64,000 nt of DNA from Mucilaginibacter xinganensis. Its GTDB lineage: Bacteria; Bacteroidota; Bacteroidia; Sphingobacteriales; Sphingobacteriaceae. Of the stretch, positions 27,259-36,529 are shown piece after piece. Within the stretch, counting starts at the first letter, position 1. Each line of letters starts with the position of its first letter. A program made the position numbers and the translations under genes. The notes under the pieces are model-generated. The model did no database searches, was not told the DNA's origin, and worked only from the letters and a program-made list of their open reading frames with translations. Location of the stretch: assembly GCA_026225055.1 (NCBI GenBank), contig JAMFSA010000188.1:38404-102403 (forward strand). Reading direction: 5' to 3'.

Positions 27259-27979
27259 GGGCAATCCGGATTATAAATGGGAGAGCAAATATGACCTGAG
27301 GGATCTGTCATCAATTATGCTGGTAAGATTTAAACAGGTAGCGCGTGGCAGTTGGAAAAAGTTCTTTTTCAAAGCCTCGAATGGTTTGGTATTTATTGGT
27401 ACGGGAGTTATTATCAGGCACGCTTACCTGTTTACCGCAGGTGCAAACCTTATTCTGGAAGATCATGTTTATATCAACGCTTTATCCAGCAAAGGGATAT
27501 TTATTAAGGATAATGTATCACTTGCACGTAATTGTACCATGATATGTACGGGTGTAATAGCTCATAAAGGCGTTGGTATTACTATTGGTAACAATTCGGG
27601 CATAAATGCAGGTTGTTACCTTGCCGGGCAGGGGGGGATTGAAATTGGGGATCATGTAATTATAGGCCCCGGCGTGAAAATATTCTCCGAAAACCATAAT
27701 TTTTCTGATACCAATAAAAACATTAAAGACCAGGGCGTATCGCGCAGCAGCGTAGTTATTGAAAACAATTGCTGGATTGGCTCTGGTGCTACCATATTGG
27801 CCGGAGTAACTATTGGCGAAGGGTCTGTAATAGCTGCTGGTTGTGTGGTAACCAGATCTGTTGCGCCTAATTCAATTGTAGCTGGCGTACCTGGCCGGGT
27901 ATTAAAAAATAGAAAAGCAGAACAGGTAGAAGTAATCATTAAAAGTATAACAAGGCCTGATGTTACAAAATATGGATAA
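27227..27979 (+). CDS. left-handed beta-helix acyltransferase 3
   Basis: A 250-residue hexapeptide-repeat acyltransferase. Helical repeats extend from about 65 to 225 (LILEDHVYINALSSKGIFIKD, ITIGNNSGINAGCYLAGQGG, IGSGATILAGVTIGEGSVIAAGCVV), with SENHNFSD as the likely catalytic histidine segment and VAGVPGRVLKN closing the helix. The start at 27227 lies 32 bp inside GT4 B. It is the longest of the five transferases in this cluster. Substrate unknown. Confidence 0.85.
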   Translation: MLIEKVIRKLKGNPDYKWESKYDLRDLSSIMLVRFKQVARGSWKKFFFKASNGLVFIGTGVIIRHAYLFTAGANLILEDHVYINALSSKGIFIKDNVSLARNCTMICTGVIAHKGVGITIGNNSGINAGCYLAGQGGIEIGDHVIIGPGVKIFSENHNFSDTNKNIKDQGVSRSSVVIENNCWIGSGATILAGVTIGEGSVIAAGCVVTRSVAPNSIVAGVPGRVLKNRKAEQVEVIIKSITRPDVTKYG

Positions 27980-28514
27980 TAATATAAACAAGCTTCAGGG
28001 TGCGTTTATTTATATGGCTTGTGCAACTATCGGCTTGTTACCTTTTCATACTGTACGAATAGCCTTATTACGATCACTGAAAGCTAAAATTGGCAAAAAG
28101 ACAGGCATGTACAGAGGGTTTGAGGTAAGAAGCCCCTGGAAATTGAAAATAGGCAATAGTTCGGTAATAGGCCATAATGCTTTGCTGGATGCCCGAAGTG
28201 GCTTAACTATTGGCAACAACGTTAACCTTAGTAATGAGGTAATGATATGGACCCTACATCACGACTATAACTCCACAGTTTTTGAAACAACAGGCAAAGA
28301 AGTGATTATTGAAGATTATGTATGGGTGTGTTCAAGAGCAGTTATTTTACCCGGTGTTACAATTGGGCGCGGGGCAGTGGTAGCTGCAGGCGCGGTTGTA
28401 ACCCGGGATGTAATGCCTTTTACAGTTGTTGGGGGCGTGCCTGCAAAACCAATTGCTATACGTAACCATCAATTAACCTATGATCTTGGCGATGGGGTTA
28501 TTCCTATAATTTAG
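27972..28514 (+). CDS. left-handed beta-helix acyltransferase 4 (WcaF-like)
   Basis: A hexapeptide-repeat transferase of 180 residues from the ATG at 27972 (MDNNINKL). The frame is open from another ATG at 27960, but the downstream one gives a shorter 8-bp overlap with the previous gene and is a better fit. It has MYRGFEVRSPWKLKIGNSSVIG, then TLHHDYNSTVF with the likely catalytic His, and VTIGRGAVVAAGAVVTRDV with GGVPAKPI. Size and motif order resemble WcaF/maltose acetyltransferase-type enzymes of exopolysaccharide clusters. It is the last gene of the plus-strand operon and abuts the minus-strand acyltransferase, with stop codons touching (TAGCTA). Confidence 0.83.
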   Translation: MDNNINKLQGAFIYMACATIGLLPFHTVRIALLRSLKAKIGKKTGMYRGFEVRSPWKLKIGNSSVIGHNALLDARSGLTIGNNVNLSNEVMIWTLHHDYNSTVFETTGKEVIIEDYVWVCSRAVILPGVTIGRGAVVAAGAVVTRDVMPFTVVGGVPAKPIAIRNHQLTYDLGDGVIPII

Positions 28515-29180
28515 CTAATATTTCCAGGTAATATCGCTTTTAAGTACACGAAGCGGGTTACCGCCATAAATACTTTTCTCTTCAATTAATGTTTTAGTGA
28601 CCATTGAATTAGCCGCAATTATACATCCCGAAGGGATTACTGCTCCTTTTAGAATAGTGCATTTACAACCTACCCAAACATTATCGCCAATAATTATTTC
28701 TTTTGGGTGATTAAACTCCATACCGGTTTTGTCGTAAATATGATGAAAATCAGTATCCATCACCAGGCTTTCCCATGAAATGCCACTGTCCTTACCAATA
28801 CGTATCCTTTTTTGAGCAATAACAGCACATTCAACGCTCATATTAAAACCGTCGCCTATAATTAACTGAGCATTTTTCATAACATTAATTTTGCAGCCAT
28901 GCATAATATAGCTTCTGCCGTTAAATATAACATCGCCCTCAACCTCCCAAATAGCCCGCGACCGTTTAAAATCGGCTATGCTAACTTTTCCATAACCTAT
29001 TTGAATAAGACCTGTTTTAATAGGACCATTAATTATTACCTGACCTTTTACTTTATATAAAAAAACATTGTTTGAAATGAGTACCGGCAACCTAATGGCT
29101 ATGCCAAAAGGAAAATACTTGAAATTGAAATATATGGTCTTTAGGTTGATGCGGCCAAGCAACTTCAATGTTTTATTCAT
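28515..29180 (-). CDS. left-handed beta-helix acyltransferase 5
   Basis: A 221-residue hexapeptide-repeat protein on the opposite strand to the other cluster genes. It shows FNGRSYIMHGCKINVMKNAQ, LIIGDGFNMSVECAVIAQKRIRIG, MDTDFHHIYD with the likely catalytic His, and IIGDNVWVGCKCTILKGAVIPSG, ending YGGNPLRVLK. Its stop codon directly abuts that of acyltransferase 4. It may be induced separately from the main operon and could add a conditional modification to the polysaccharide (inference). Confidence 0.84.
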   Translation of the reverse strand: MNKTLKLLGRINLKTIYFNFKYFPFGIAIRLPVLISNNVFLYKVKGQVIINGPIKTGLIQIGYGKVSIADFKRSRAIWEVEGDVIFNGRSYIMHGCKINVMKNAQLIIGDGFNMSVECAVIAQKRIRIGKDSGISWESLVMDTDFHHIYDKTGMEFNHPKEIIIGDNVWVGCKCTILKGAVIPSGCIIAANSMVTKTLIEEKSIYGGNPLRVLKSDITWKY

Positions 29181-29556
29181 GTAGAAGAGTTTATTATTTA
29201 CATTAATTATAAGGATAATTTCTGTCGAATAATGGATTCACATTCAGTTCATTTTGTTCATAATTACACCTTTATGCAATCTGTTCATCTACCCAAAGAA
29301 TAACGTAAATCAGTACTGTTATCCGTAATATTAGTCATATGTAAATAGTAAGATAAGTTGTCTGATTATAAGATAATTACATATAATAAATCTGCTATTT
29401 ATTTAACCGGAAAACAATGTACGACAAGCATATAACCGTGAACCTTATTGGCAACACTTATACACGCGTATTTTGAAGCAATGAATCATAAATCACAATT
29501 GTACCCGCAATATCAAAATTGAGAATATAAAACTTGTGCCAGCTTAAACTAAAAAC
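29181..29556. other. 376-bp divergent gap before the Wza-type gene
   Basis: This AT-rich gap separates a minus-strand acyltransferase from the plus-strand export lipoprotein. No small ORF or exact -7 box stands out. GTTCAT occurs three times within 45 bp (29247, 29256 and 29283), echoing the CTGTTCAT copies before the Wzc-type gene. That may be a shared regulatory element but is weak evidence. Confidence 0.35.
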
Positions 29557-30339
29557 ATGAACAAAAAAACACTAAACCATTATTTATCACTTGCGCTATT
29601 ACTTTCCTCAATTTTGTTGCCTTTTAGTTCGTGTTCCTATAAACAGGATCAGGTGCTTTTTGAAGGCAGTAAACAAACAAATACAAGTATTAGCGCAGCT
29701 ACGGCCTATCGCATCAGGCCACAGGATATATTACAGGTCAGAAATTTGCAAAACGTAAAATACATTGTTGATGATGCACCATCAGCCTCATCTTCCTCGT
29801 CATCATCTGTAAATGCCGACAACCAAACCTACCAGGTAGAAGAAGACAGCACTGTTGGCTTGCCGGTATTAGGCAATGTGAAAGTTGCCGGTTTAACCCG
29901 TTATGAAGCCGAAAAAAGAATAGCTTATCTGTATAGTAAAACACTATTAAAGGACCCGGTTATACAAGTTAAAATACTTAATTTAAAAGTTACATTAATG
30001 GGGGAGGTTAAAACACCGGGTAATTATCAGTTAGTAAAGGATAAAACCACATTAACAGAAATATTAGGTGAAGCCGGGGGCCTTACTAGTAAAGGCGATG
30101 AAAAAAATATAAAGATCATTCGTGGCCCGCAGGAAAACCCGCAGGTTACTGAAATTGATCTGAGTAAACTTAGTTCACTATCAAACCCGGCTTGTATATT
30201 GCAAAATCAGGATATAATTTATGTTTCAGAAAGCAGACATGCTATTAAGAACGAAAAGCTTCAGAACTTAACAAATATTGCTCAACCCGCGCTTACATTA
30301 CTGAATACTGTTTTACTAATTTTTACACTGTCAAAATAA
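29557..30339 (+). CDS. Wza-type polysaccharide export outer-membrane lipoprotein
   Basis: A 260-residue lipoprotein. Residues 1-25 form a lipoprotein signal with Cys26 as the predicted acylated residue (FSSCSYK). The Poly_export domain (about 45-145) begins YRIRPQDILQVRN and contains a serine run (about residues 75-85). An SLBB domain follows (about 147-200, VTLMGEVKTPGNYQL). The C-terminal hydrophobic segment ALTLLNTVLLIFTLSK is the expected outer-membrane helix. It would form the export channel working with the Wzc-type kinase at 17638. It stands apart from the main operon, behind its own upstream region. Confidence 0.9.
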   Translation: MNKKTLNHYLSLALLLSSILLPFSSCSYKQDQVLFEGSKQTNTSISAATAYRIRPQDILQVRNLQNVKYIVDDAPSASSSSSSSVNADNQTYQVEEDSTVGLPVLGNVKVAGLTRYEAEKRIAYLYSKTLLKDPVIQVKILNLKVTLMGEVKTPGNYQLVKDKTTLTEILGEAGGLTSKGDEKNIKIIRGPQENPQVTEIDLSKLSSLSNPACILQNQDIIYVSESRHAIKNEKLQNLTNIAQPALTLLNTVLLIFTLSK

Positions 30340-30348
30340 TTACCGTAC

Positions 30349-30387
30349 TAAGCAGCTATTTGTAAACTAAGTTACAATGGCTGCTTA
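30349..30387. terminator. hairpin between convergent Wza-type and STAND genes
   Basis: An outer 8-bp stem TAAGCAGC/GCTGCTTA (30349-30356 with 30380-30387) encloses an inner TTGTAA/TTACAA pairing. It lies 10 bp after the export gene and contains the stop codon of the minus-strand STAND gene. Probably a shared transcription end. Confidence 0.5.
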
Positions 30388-32887
30388 ATACATCAGCATT
30401 AACACTGCACTGATAAACTATTTTTTTATAATCATTATAAAGCAGCACATTAAACTTGGGATGAGTAACAGCCAACCTTTCGTTTTTCATTAAAAATATC
30501 AATATTAACAGCAAGGATAATTTATTGCCTGATGTTTCGGCATTAGCTTTTAACACTTTAATTTCATCCATAATGGCATAATCTTCATGTGTGCCGGCCA
30601 GAAACTTTATTTTTAAACTTAAAAATAAGGTTTTCATAAATGGCGACATTAATCCTTCTGACCTTTCATAAGCATTGGATATGGCATAATATAATGCTGT
30701 AACCATATGATTATCACCGAGCCTGAAATAAGCATCAGCAGATATTATCTTTACCATAAAACCATAAACAGACGTTTGGTTGTATAGATCATCATTCTTA
30801 TAAAATGAGCGTATAGCGTGGATAAAGCGTATAGATTTTTTAGGATTATTACATATAGATAAAGTATACATACCGAGCATGTATAGCATATCATTTGTTA
30901 CGCAATTCTTTAACTCATGATCGTTTTTAGGTGGTGTAAAGGCCAGCTTGGTTAATGCCTCTAATGCCTCTTTTTTTATGATGCCATATTTTAAAAATTG
31001 GTAAATGGCATCAAGGCATTGTAATGGATTTACAGCGAAAAAGAGCATGTCTTCCGCCTGAAAGCTTTTAAGTTTTACAATGCAGGTATAAAGCTCATCC
31101 AGTTCCAGGTTTATAACGGCCAGCATGGCCAGTAAGGAATAAACCTGTATTCTTTTTTTAGGCGATAAGTTAAACTCTAATAAATTTTTTAAAGTTTTTT
31201 TATAATCATTATGCAGTAGTTCGGCGCCCAGGAAATAATCAAACAGTTTATCATCAAGTTCTTCTTTTTGCCATACTGGAACTTTGTTAAGTACATCACC
31301 CAAAAAAAGTATAATATCACATTTTTCAACCGGGGTTAAAGGTAATTCTGTCAGATGTATCAGATTTGCTGGTTGCCCTGTGTTTATTGCATGTAATATG
31401 CACCATTTTACTAAAGACAATTTTATTGGATTATTTGCAAAACGGCTGTGTAAATGTTTAATAAGCACAGTATCAAACCTGTCTTTATTTTTATATAACA
31501 GCAATTGGGCAATGCCCAGGCTGGTAAAATAAGGGGTGCTGAATTTTATTGCAACATGATAATGATTAAAATCGCTCTCATTAATCTCTTTTAAAAAACC
31601 CGAACTTAATAATTCAAGATAAGCCGTATTGTGTTTAGTGATAACATCGTATATCTGTAATTTGTCAGCCGTATGATTGTCACACTCCGAATCCATACAT
31701 TCTGCCAGTTTTCTTGTAAGTAATACCTTTTCATCCGCGTTTCCACCCGAATAGATGTTACTCTGAACCATAAAATAAATGAGTTCATATATAGCGCTAT
31801 GATCCATATGAACGGGGGAGAAGTTTTCCTTATATTTTTTATAATAGTATTGAAAAAACAATGGGTGATCAAAATCTTCTGCCAGGCGGATAGGTATAAA
31901 TTGATGTAAATAAGGATTGATCTTATAACAAAGCGCTTTTATTTCTGCATGATTTAATAAAGGTACATTAATGCAATCCTCATCAGTATTGAAACCTGTT
32001 AACCACCTGTTATCATTTGCCAGTAATTCGTGCCTGTGATTGATCCAGGTGCAAGAACGCATGCTTAAAATGACCTTCATCCATGGGTTTAACTTATGTA
32101 AAGCAAGAAGGTCACCAATTTGGCCCAATAACAACCTAAACTGCTCGGATTTAAATGAATGTTCATCAAAGCCATCAATTATTAAATAAAACCTGCCTCC
32201 TCTACGCTGTTTTTCATCCCAGATAGCGTTTATATCCTTATCAGATGTGTAGCCAAGTAAACCAAGCAACCAGTAATTTATATCCCTGCCCGAAAGCAGA
32301 AAACTCACCAAAGCTATAGAACTAAAAAATAATACAACATCATTGGTAGTTTGTGATTCATTTAATTCAACCTGATGCTCAACCCATTGGCAAAGTGAAA
32401 TACTCTTTCCATAACCTGCTGGCGCTGCAACAACCGCGCCTGTGTAATCAGATTCTCTGAAGTTATTAAAATGATCTTCTATAAACGACCGGCTAACGGT
32501 TCTGTTATAGGGAATGCCTGATCTGTTTTTTATAGCATCTATCGTAAATTGTGTGATTTTAGCCGCATTGCGTTGCAAGTTAAACCAATCTGCTGCATCA
32601 TGGTCAGCATTTTTTGACGATGCCTGGCTTTCACAAAAATCTTCCCATCCGCTAAAATTACAATATATACTAAGTGTATCTAATGTAAAAAGAGAGGGAT
32701 TAAACCGGCTCACAGCAAAACCATAAATGCGTTTTATAGTTGTTTCGCTTATATTGCATTTCGTTTTTTTCAATATCAGGCACGATATTATTTTGCAATC
32801 TGCAGGTGATACACTTTCCAGACCTGATGTATATTGAACTTTACTTTTCAAAAGTTCAAGATTATGGTTCGATAAGTGGCTAATCAT
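30356..32887 (-). CDS. STAND/NACHT-like ATPase with N-terminal helix-turn-helix-like domain
   Basis: An 843-residue soluble protein. The N-terminal 90 residues (NISETTIKRIYGF, FTLDTLSIYCNFSGWEDF) match a small domain found at the start of many Bacteroidota regulators and resembling a helix-turn-helix. A P-loop ATPase follows: Walker A APAGYGKS (about 155-162) and Walker B FYLIIDGFDE (about 233-242), the NACHT-style D-G-x-D-E. The C-terminal ~450 residues look all-alpha, TPR-like, and could be the sensor. STAND proteins are signal-dependent switches used in regulation, cell death or phage defence. No nuclease, TIR or membrane effector is visible, so regulation is favoured over defence (inference). 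Confidence 0.72.
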   Translation of the reverse strand: MISHLSNHNLELLKSKVQYTSGLESVSPADCKIISCLILKKTKCNISETTIKRIYGFAVSRFNPSLFTLDTLSIYCNFSGWEDFCESQASSKNADHDAADWFNLQRNAAKITQFTIDAIKNRSGIPYNRTVSRSFIEDHFNNFRESDYTGAVVAAPAGYGKSISLCQWVEHQVELNESQTTNDVVLFFSSIALVSFLLSGRDINYWLLGLLGYTSDKDINAIWDEKQRRGGRFYLIIDGFDEHSFKSEQFRLLLGQIGDLLALHKLNPWMKVILSMRSCTWINHRHELLANDNRWLTGFNTDEDCINVPLLNHAEIKALCYKINPYLHQFIPIRLAEDFDHPLFFQYYYKKYKENFSPVHMDHSAIYELIYFMVQSNIYSGGNADEKVLLTRKLAECMDSECDNHTADKLQIYDVITKHNTAYLELLSSGFLKEINESDFNHYHVAIKFSTPYFTSLGIAQLLLYKNKDRFDTVLIKHLHSRFANNPIKLSLVKWCILHAINTGQPANLIHLTELPLTPVEKCDIILFLGDVLNKVPVWQKEELDDKLFDYFLGAELLHNDYKKTLKNLLEFNLSPKKRIQVYSLLAMLAVINLELDELYTCIVKLKSFQAEDMLFFAVNPLQCLDAIYQFLKYGIIKKEALEALTKLAFTPPKNDHELKNCVTNDMLYMLGMYTLSICNNPKKSIRFIHAIRSFYKNDDLYNQTSVYGFMVKIISADAYFRLGDNHMVTALYYAISNAYERSEGLMSPFMKTLFLSLKIKFLAGTHEDYAIMDEIKVLKANAETSGNKLSLLLILIFLMKNERLAVTHPKFNVLLYNDYKKIVYQCSVNADVLSSHCNLVYK

Positions 32888-33101
32888 ATGGTAATAGCTT
32901 AGGTGGTTTAAAATTCAAAATTTCACTTACATTTCCTCTTATGAAAATTTTGCAGTGTAATTAATCAATAATTAAAGGTAATGTTAAATACAGTTAACTA
33001 TCAGGGCTGTATTCCCAATAGTTGTTAAATAAAGAAAATGGATAAAATGAATAAGGTTTACTGTGTGAAAACTGGAAGCAATTACAGGTATATGAGATTG
33101 A

Positions 33102-33611
33102 TTAGTAGCTTTTTATATACTTATCTGTAAGTGCCATTAACAAAGCTCTGTCAGACTGAGCGTCCTCATAATTTTTCTTCAATAATTCTTTTACTTTGGG
33201 TTCAGTAATTCCTGCTGCGGCAATTTGTAATATCCGGAAAGAAGCCATTTCAACACTTTCCTGTTGATATAGATAAGTTACAATAAGAAGATCTCGCAGT
33301 TCATGATCACTGAATTGCCGTTGCAGATCTGAAAAAGTTTTCTCTAAAAAGGTAATGAGCGCACTACAGTTTTCAAATGAATACTGCAAGTTTAACAATT
33401 CAAATATTTCATCCATTCGTGCTATCTGAGTTTCAATTATTTGAATTGTCTCTTTAATAGCATTTTTCAAATCAGCAAATCCTGCCTCTTCGTATATTTC
33501 AGGCAGGCGTTCGGCCAGATGTGATTTTGCGCAATAGATCCTGTTAAGGTGATCAACAAAAAATGCTTGCCTTTTCGGAGATCCTAAATTTGTTTTAGAA
33601 GATTTGTTCAA
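33102..33611 (-). CDS. DUF892 (YciE/YciF) ferritin-like protein
   Basis: A 169-residue four-helix protein. It opens FFVDHLNRIYCAKSHLAERLPEIYEEA and carries acidic/His residues at spacings expected for the ferritin-like diiron helices (QQESVEMASFRILQIAAAGI, then NYEDAQSDRALLMAL). YciE/YciF-type proteins are stress-linked; their biochemical role is unsettled. It is a single gene with about 200-250 bp of non-coding DNA on each side. No signal peptide. Confidence 0.8.
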   Translation of the reverse strand: MNKSSKTNLGSPKRQAFFVDHLNRIYCAKSHLAERLPEIYEEAGFADLKNAIKETIQIIETQIARMDEIFELLNLQYSFENCSALITFLEKTFSDLQRQFSDHELRDLLIVTYLYQQESVEMASFRILQIAAAGITEPKVKELLKKNYEDAQSDRALLMALTDKYIKSY

Positions 33612-33866
33612 TTGATATAAGTTAATCAGGTCGTAGAATTAAAAAATACCGTTCATATTTGCACGTTATAAAGTTATAACATCAAAATTACAAACCTGTT
33701 TTTTTTAATTTAATGACATTAATATGTACGTATCCCGAAAAATCTTGGTTTTAATGAACAAAAAATGAATAAATATTACCTTTTAATTAAAAATGGCAAT
33801 ATTTTAGAGAAATTAACACGCTTTTAATTTGTTTATGACAAGGCATTTGCTCTCTTTAAAAACAAA

Positions 33867-35879
33867 TCATGAAAACAAGGTCTGCGTAAGCTGACTTTGG
33901 TATATATTATAAGCATCGTATTTAGCCAGTATAGCTTGTTCCCATGCCCAATTATCATCGGCAGCACGGTTTGCTGTAAAACTTTGTTTTATCCCGTCTA
34001 TAAAAGCTTGGTTAGTCCATGCGCCATTTGTAGTATATGCCCAGCCTTTTGACCACTCGGGTACAACTTTGGCTGCGGGCGCTGTAAAATGTTGCGTAAA
34101 CCACTCCTCCAGTTCGGTGTAAAAATCCATTGCATACTTTGTACCCGGAATGGTGAGCACATCAAACCATACCGCTACATCCCAATTATTCTTTATGGTT
34201 TCTTCATCTGTTGCCAAACTCGATATTGCCGGCCGGCCTGCCGGGCCACCTGTAACTGAAGGCATACAATCGCCACTATCCAAACCTGTTACGCGTATTT
34301 CAAGAGGTGAATTGATTGGAAATTTATTTTGAGCCTGATAAGCGGTCAGCATAGTTTCAAATTGGGTAGTGAAATCGGCTATTGCCTGTTGCACACCAGC
34401 TTTATTCATCAGTACAGCATACCCATTGGCTGTTATACGCAATGTAGTATCCTTTACATAAAATAATGTATTTTTTGATACACCCCAAATATCCCTGCAT
34501 TGTGGCAGCACAGGGTAACCCAAAATCAATCCATCAAGGCCGCTATTAGTCATATCCAGCATCATCTGGCCAAATTTTACAGTTAAACTTGGGTCGCTGT
34601 TGAGGATGATATCTATAAGATTAGTCACAAAATCGGGCAGATTATCAGAAAATGTATAATTATTGGGTCCATCCACTTGTCTTGATGTTGCTGGTTTGGC
34701 AGCATCGGTCCACACCTTTAACCATGGATAGGAAGTGAACGGGAACCAGATCACTTCAATACGCCCGCTTTGGTTAAGAAAATCGCCACAGCTGTTTGGT
34801 GATGGCGGGCCTCCGGCAGGTTCTTTAAATAAAGTGGCACTATCAATATCTGTTATGCTGAGACAGCGCAGGTTATAATTATCAATCACCTGTATGGTAA
34901 CTTCGGTTACGAATGCCCGGCCAAGCTGGGTCATAAATGCTGTAGTTTCATGATCGCCCCGCTCAAATGTTTTTAACTGGTAGGTTTTGGTTGGATCGAT
35001 CCCTTGCGGATCTGTTACAACAGCTGTTAATGATAATACCCTGTTACTCATTGAGCCATAGGTAGTAGCGAAATCATCATTTGGAGGCGTTGGTACCGCG
35101 GTGCCGTGTGCATTAATAGCCATTACACCACCAACAGTTAAATTGTCAGGGGCTGGGATATGCGGAAAGCTATAACCCGGTGCAGCCCCGCTTCCGCCTT
35201 GTTGGGTTTCTAAAAATTGCATCAGCGCAGACATCGTAGCACCAGTACCAACTTTTACCGACGGCCCAATAGAATCGTGCGCTGGAATAAACGTAATATC
35301 ATTCAACGACACGGTGGTATCTATAAGCAGTAATTTGTTATAATCAGGCAAACCCGGTGTTACTGATAGGGGCGACCAGTTATGCATAATACCTCTTGGC
35401 CTTACGGTGTATCCGTTTTGTGCTGCCCAGTTGCAGGCTGCAACAACATCATCTGCACTGCGGGGCGCGCATGTCCAAACTCCGGGAACATCAATAGTAT
35501 GAGCCCAGTTCAGGAACTCTTCCTGTTTAATAGGGATAAATATTGGGAAGCCAGGGGGGCGGCTTGCGGGATCATCTTCAATGCCCTTAAAATTTATGGA
35601 ATAGTCCCAAAGAACCCCCTCCACTTCATAAACAGCAATTTTACCATTCATAGCAAAAATGAATTTCTCATTTGCGGCTTTGGTTGAGCCCCAGTAAGCT
35701 GAGACAACAGCCCAAACCACATCGCCCTGGGGTAATTTGGTCGGTGCAAGATCAATGGTACGTGATTGTAAAACCGGGTAATCGCCTGATGATGGGGTGG
35801 TGAACTTCCCGTCAGTGATCACAAATGACATAACAAAAGCTGCTTTGTTCTTGCATTCAATTCTTTGGATAGCATCCAT
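33867..35879 (-). CDS. class II cholesterol-oxidase-like FAD-linked oxidase with extra N-terminal domain
   Basis: A 670-residue flavoprotein of the vanillyl-alcohol-oxidase fold. Residues about 1-110 form an extra beta-rich domain (IECKNKAAFVMSF, WAVVSAYWGSTKAANEKFIF). Then GVWTCAPRSADDVVAACNWA and RPRGIMHNWSPLS mark the FAD-binding domain; His166 sits where class II cholesterol oxidases attach FAD covalently. NLTVGGVMAINAHGTAVPT follows, then a long substrate domain like that of Brevibacterium-type cholesterol oxidase. No signal peptide is seen. It is the last gene of an 18-kb minus-strand block with three dioxygenases and an RHS protein; the real substrate may be a terpenoid or a modified protein rather than cholesterol (inference). 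Confidence 0.75.
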   Translation of the reverse strand: MDAIQRIECKNKAAFVMSFVITDGKFTTPSSGDYPVLQSRTIDLAPTKLPQGDVVWAVVSAYWGSTKAANEKFIFAMNGKIAVYEVEGVLWDYSINFKGIEDDPASRPPGFPIFIPIKQEEFLNWAHTIDVPGVWTCAPRSADDVVAACNWAAQNGYTVRPRGIMHNWSPLSVTPGLPDYNKLLLIDTTVSLNDITFIPAHDSIGPSVKVGTGATMSALMQFLETQQGGSGAAPGYSFPHIPAPDNLTVGGVMAINAHGTAVPTPPNDDFATTYGSMSNRVLSLTAVVTDPQGIDPTKTYQLKTFERGDHETTAFMTQLGRAFVTEVTIQVIDNYNLRCLSITDIDSATLFKEPAGGPPSPNSCGDFLNQSGRIEVIWFPFTSYPWLKVWTDAAKPATSRQVDGPNNYTFSDNLPDFVTNLIDIILNSDPSLTVKFGQMMLDMTNSGLDGLILGYPVLPQCRDIWGVSKNTLFYVKDTTLRITANGYAVLMNKAGVQQAIADFTTQFETMLTAYQAQNKFPINSPLEIRVTGLDSGDCMPSVTGGPAGRPAISSLATDEETIKNNWDVAVWFDVLTIPGTKYAMDFYTELEEWFTQHFTAPAAKVVPEWSKGWAYTTNGAWTNQAFIDGIKQSFTANRAADDNWAWEQAILAKYDAYNIYQSQLTQTLFS

Positions 35880-35929
35880 AATATTTTAGCTGTTTAGGTT
35901 AAAAATTGTAATTGCTAAGTTGATGCCGG

Positions 35930-36517
35930 TTAACGATAGGGCTGACCGGCGATCCATAGTACCAATGACTTGCGAACGCCCTTTGTAACGGGTGCTACAC
36001 GATGTAAAAAGAATGACGGAAATATAATGGCGCATCCCTTTTTTCGCGGAAGCTTAGTAATATCCTTACCCAGCAAAAACTCAAAATCACCGCCTTCATA
36101 CTCATCAGGATCGGAGAGCTGGACTGTGATACTTATCTTTCGCCTTGAAAAAACACCACTGCCAATATCCATATGCCAATCATAATGGCTGCCGCCCTCA
36201 TGATAAACAGTGTATTGCAGATCATCAAAAATGCCCGTAAGCTCAAAATTCCACAATGAGCGATTGGCTTCTGTAACCATGTTTACAAACTTTTCATATA
36301 GCCATCTGCATTCGTCCTGATGCTGTGGCAGCCATTTGATCTCACTTTTGCGATACTCTTCCAAATCGTGCGCGCTCCCATTTATTACGGCTTGCTTAAA
36401 GGGAATATTTGCCTGCAATTTTTCCAGCAACTCTATTTCAGCGGGGCTTAACGCCTCCTGGAACCAGTACCAGTTATCAATAGAGGATTGACGAAAATCT
36501 TCAATAATAAAACTCAT
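35930..36517 (-). CDS. 2-oxoglutarate/Fe(II) dioxygenase, prolyl-4-hydroxylase-like
   Basis: A 195-residue protein with the double-stranded beta-helix core of 2OG-Fe(II) oxygenases. The metal triad is readable: His115-x-Asp117 in HYDWHMDIG and His172 in FFLHRVAPVTKG, with Arg182 as the 2-oxoglutarate anchor (VRKSLVLW). YEGGDFEFL matches PKHD/P4H-type enzymes, which hydroxylate proline or similar residues in proteins. It is 12 bp after the giant RHS gene. In this block the Gly/Asn-rich protein and RHS protein are possible protein substrates (inference). Confidence 0.85.
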   Translation of the reverse strand: MSFIIEDFRQSSIDNWYWFQEALSPAEIELLEKLQANIPFKQAVINGSAHDLEEYRKSEIKWLPQHQDECRWLYEKFVNMVTEANRSLWNFELTGIFDDLQYTVYHEGGSHYDWHMDIGSGVFSRRKISITVQLSDPDEYEGGDFEFLLGKDITKLPRKKGCAIIFPSFFLHRVAPVTKGVRKSLVLWIAGQPYR

Positions 36518-36529
36518 ACCATTTATTTT

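Noticed and set aside
30356..32887. Avs/bNACHT-type phage defence gene
   Set aside because: The P-loop and D-G-x-D-E motif fit STAND in general, but no effector domain or defence neighbours are visible, so I did not call it a defence gene.
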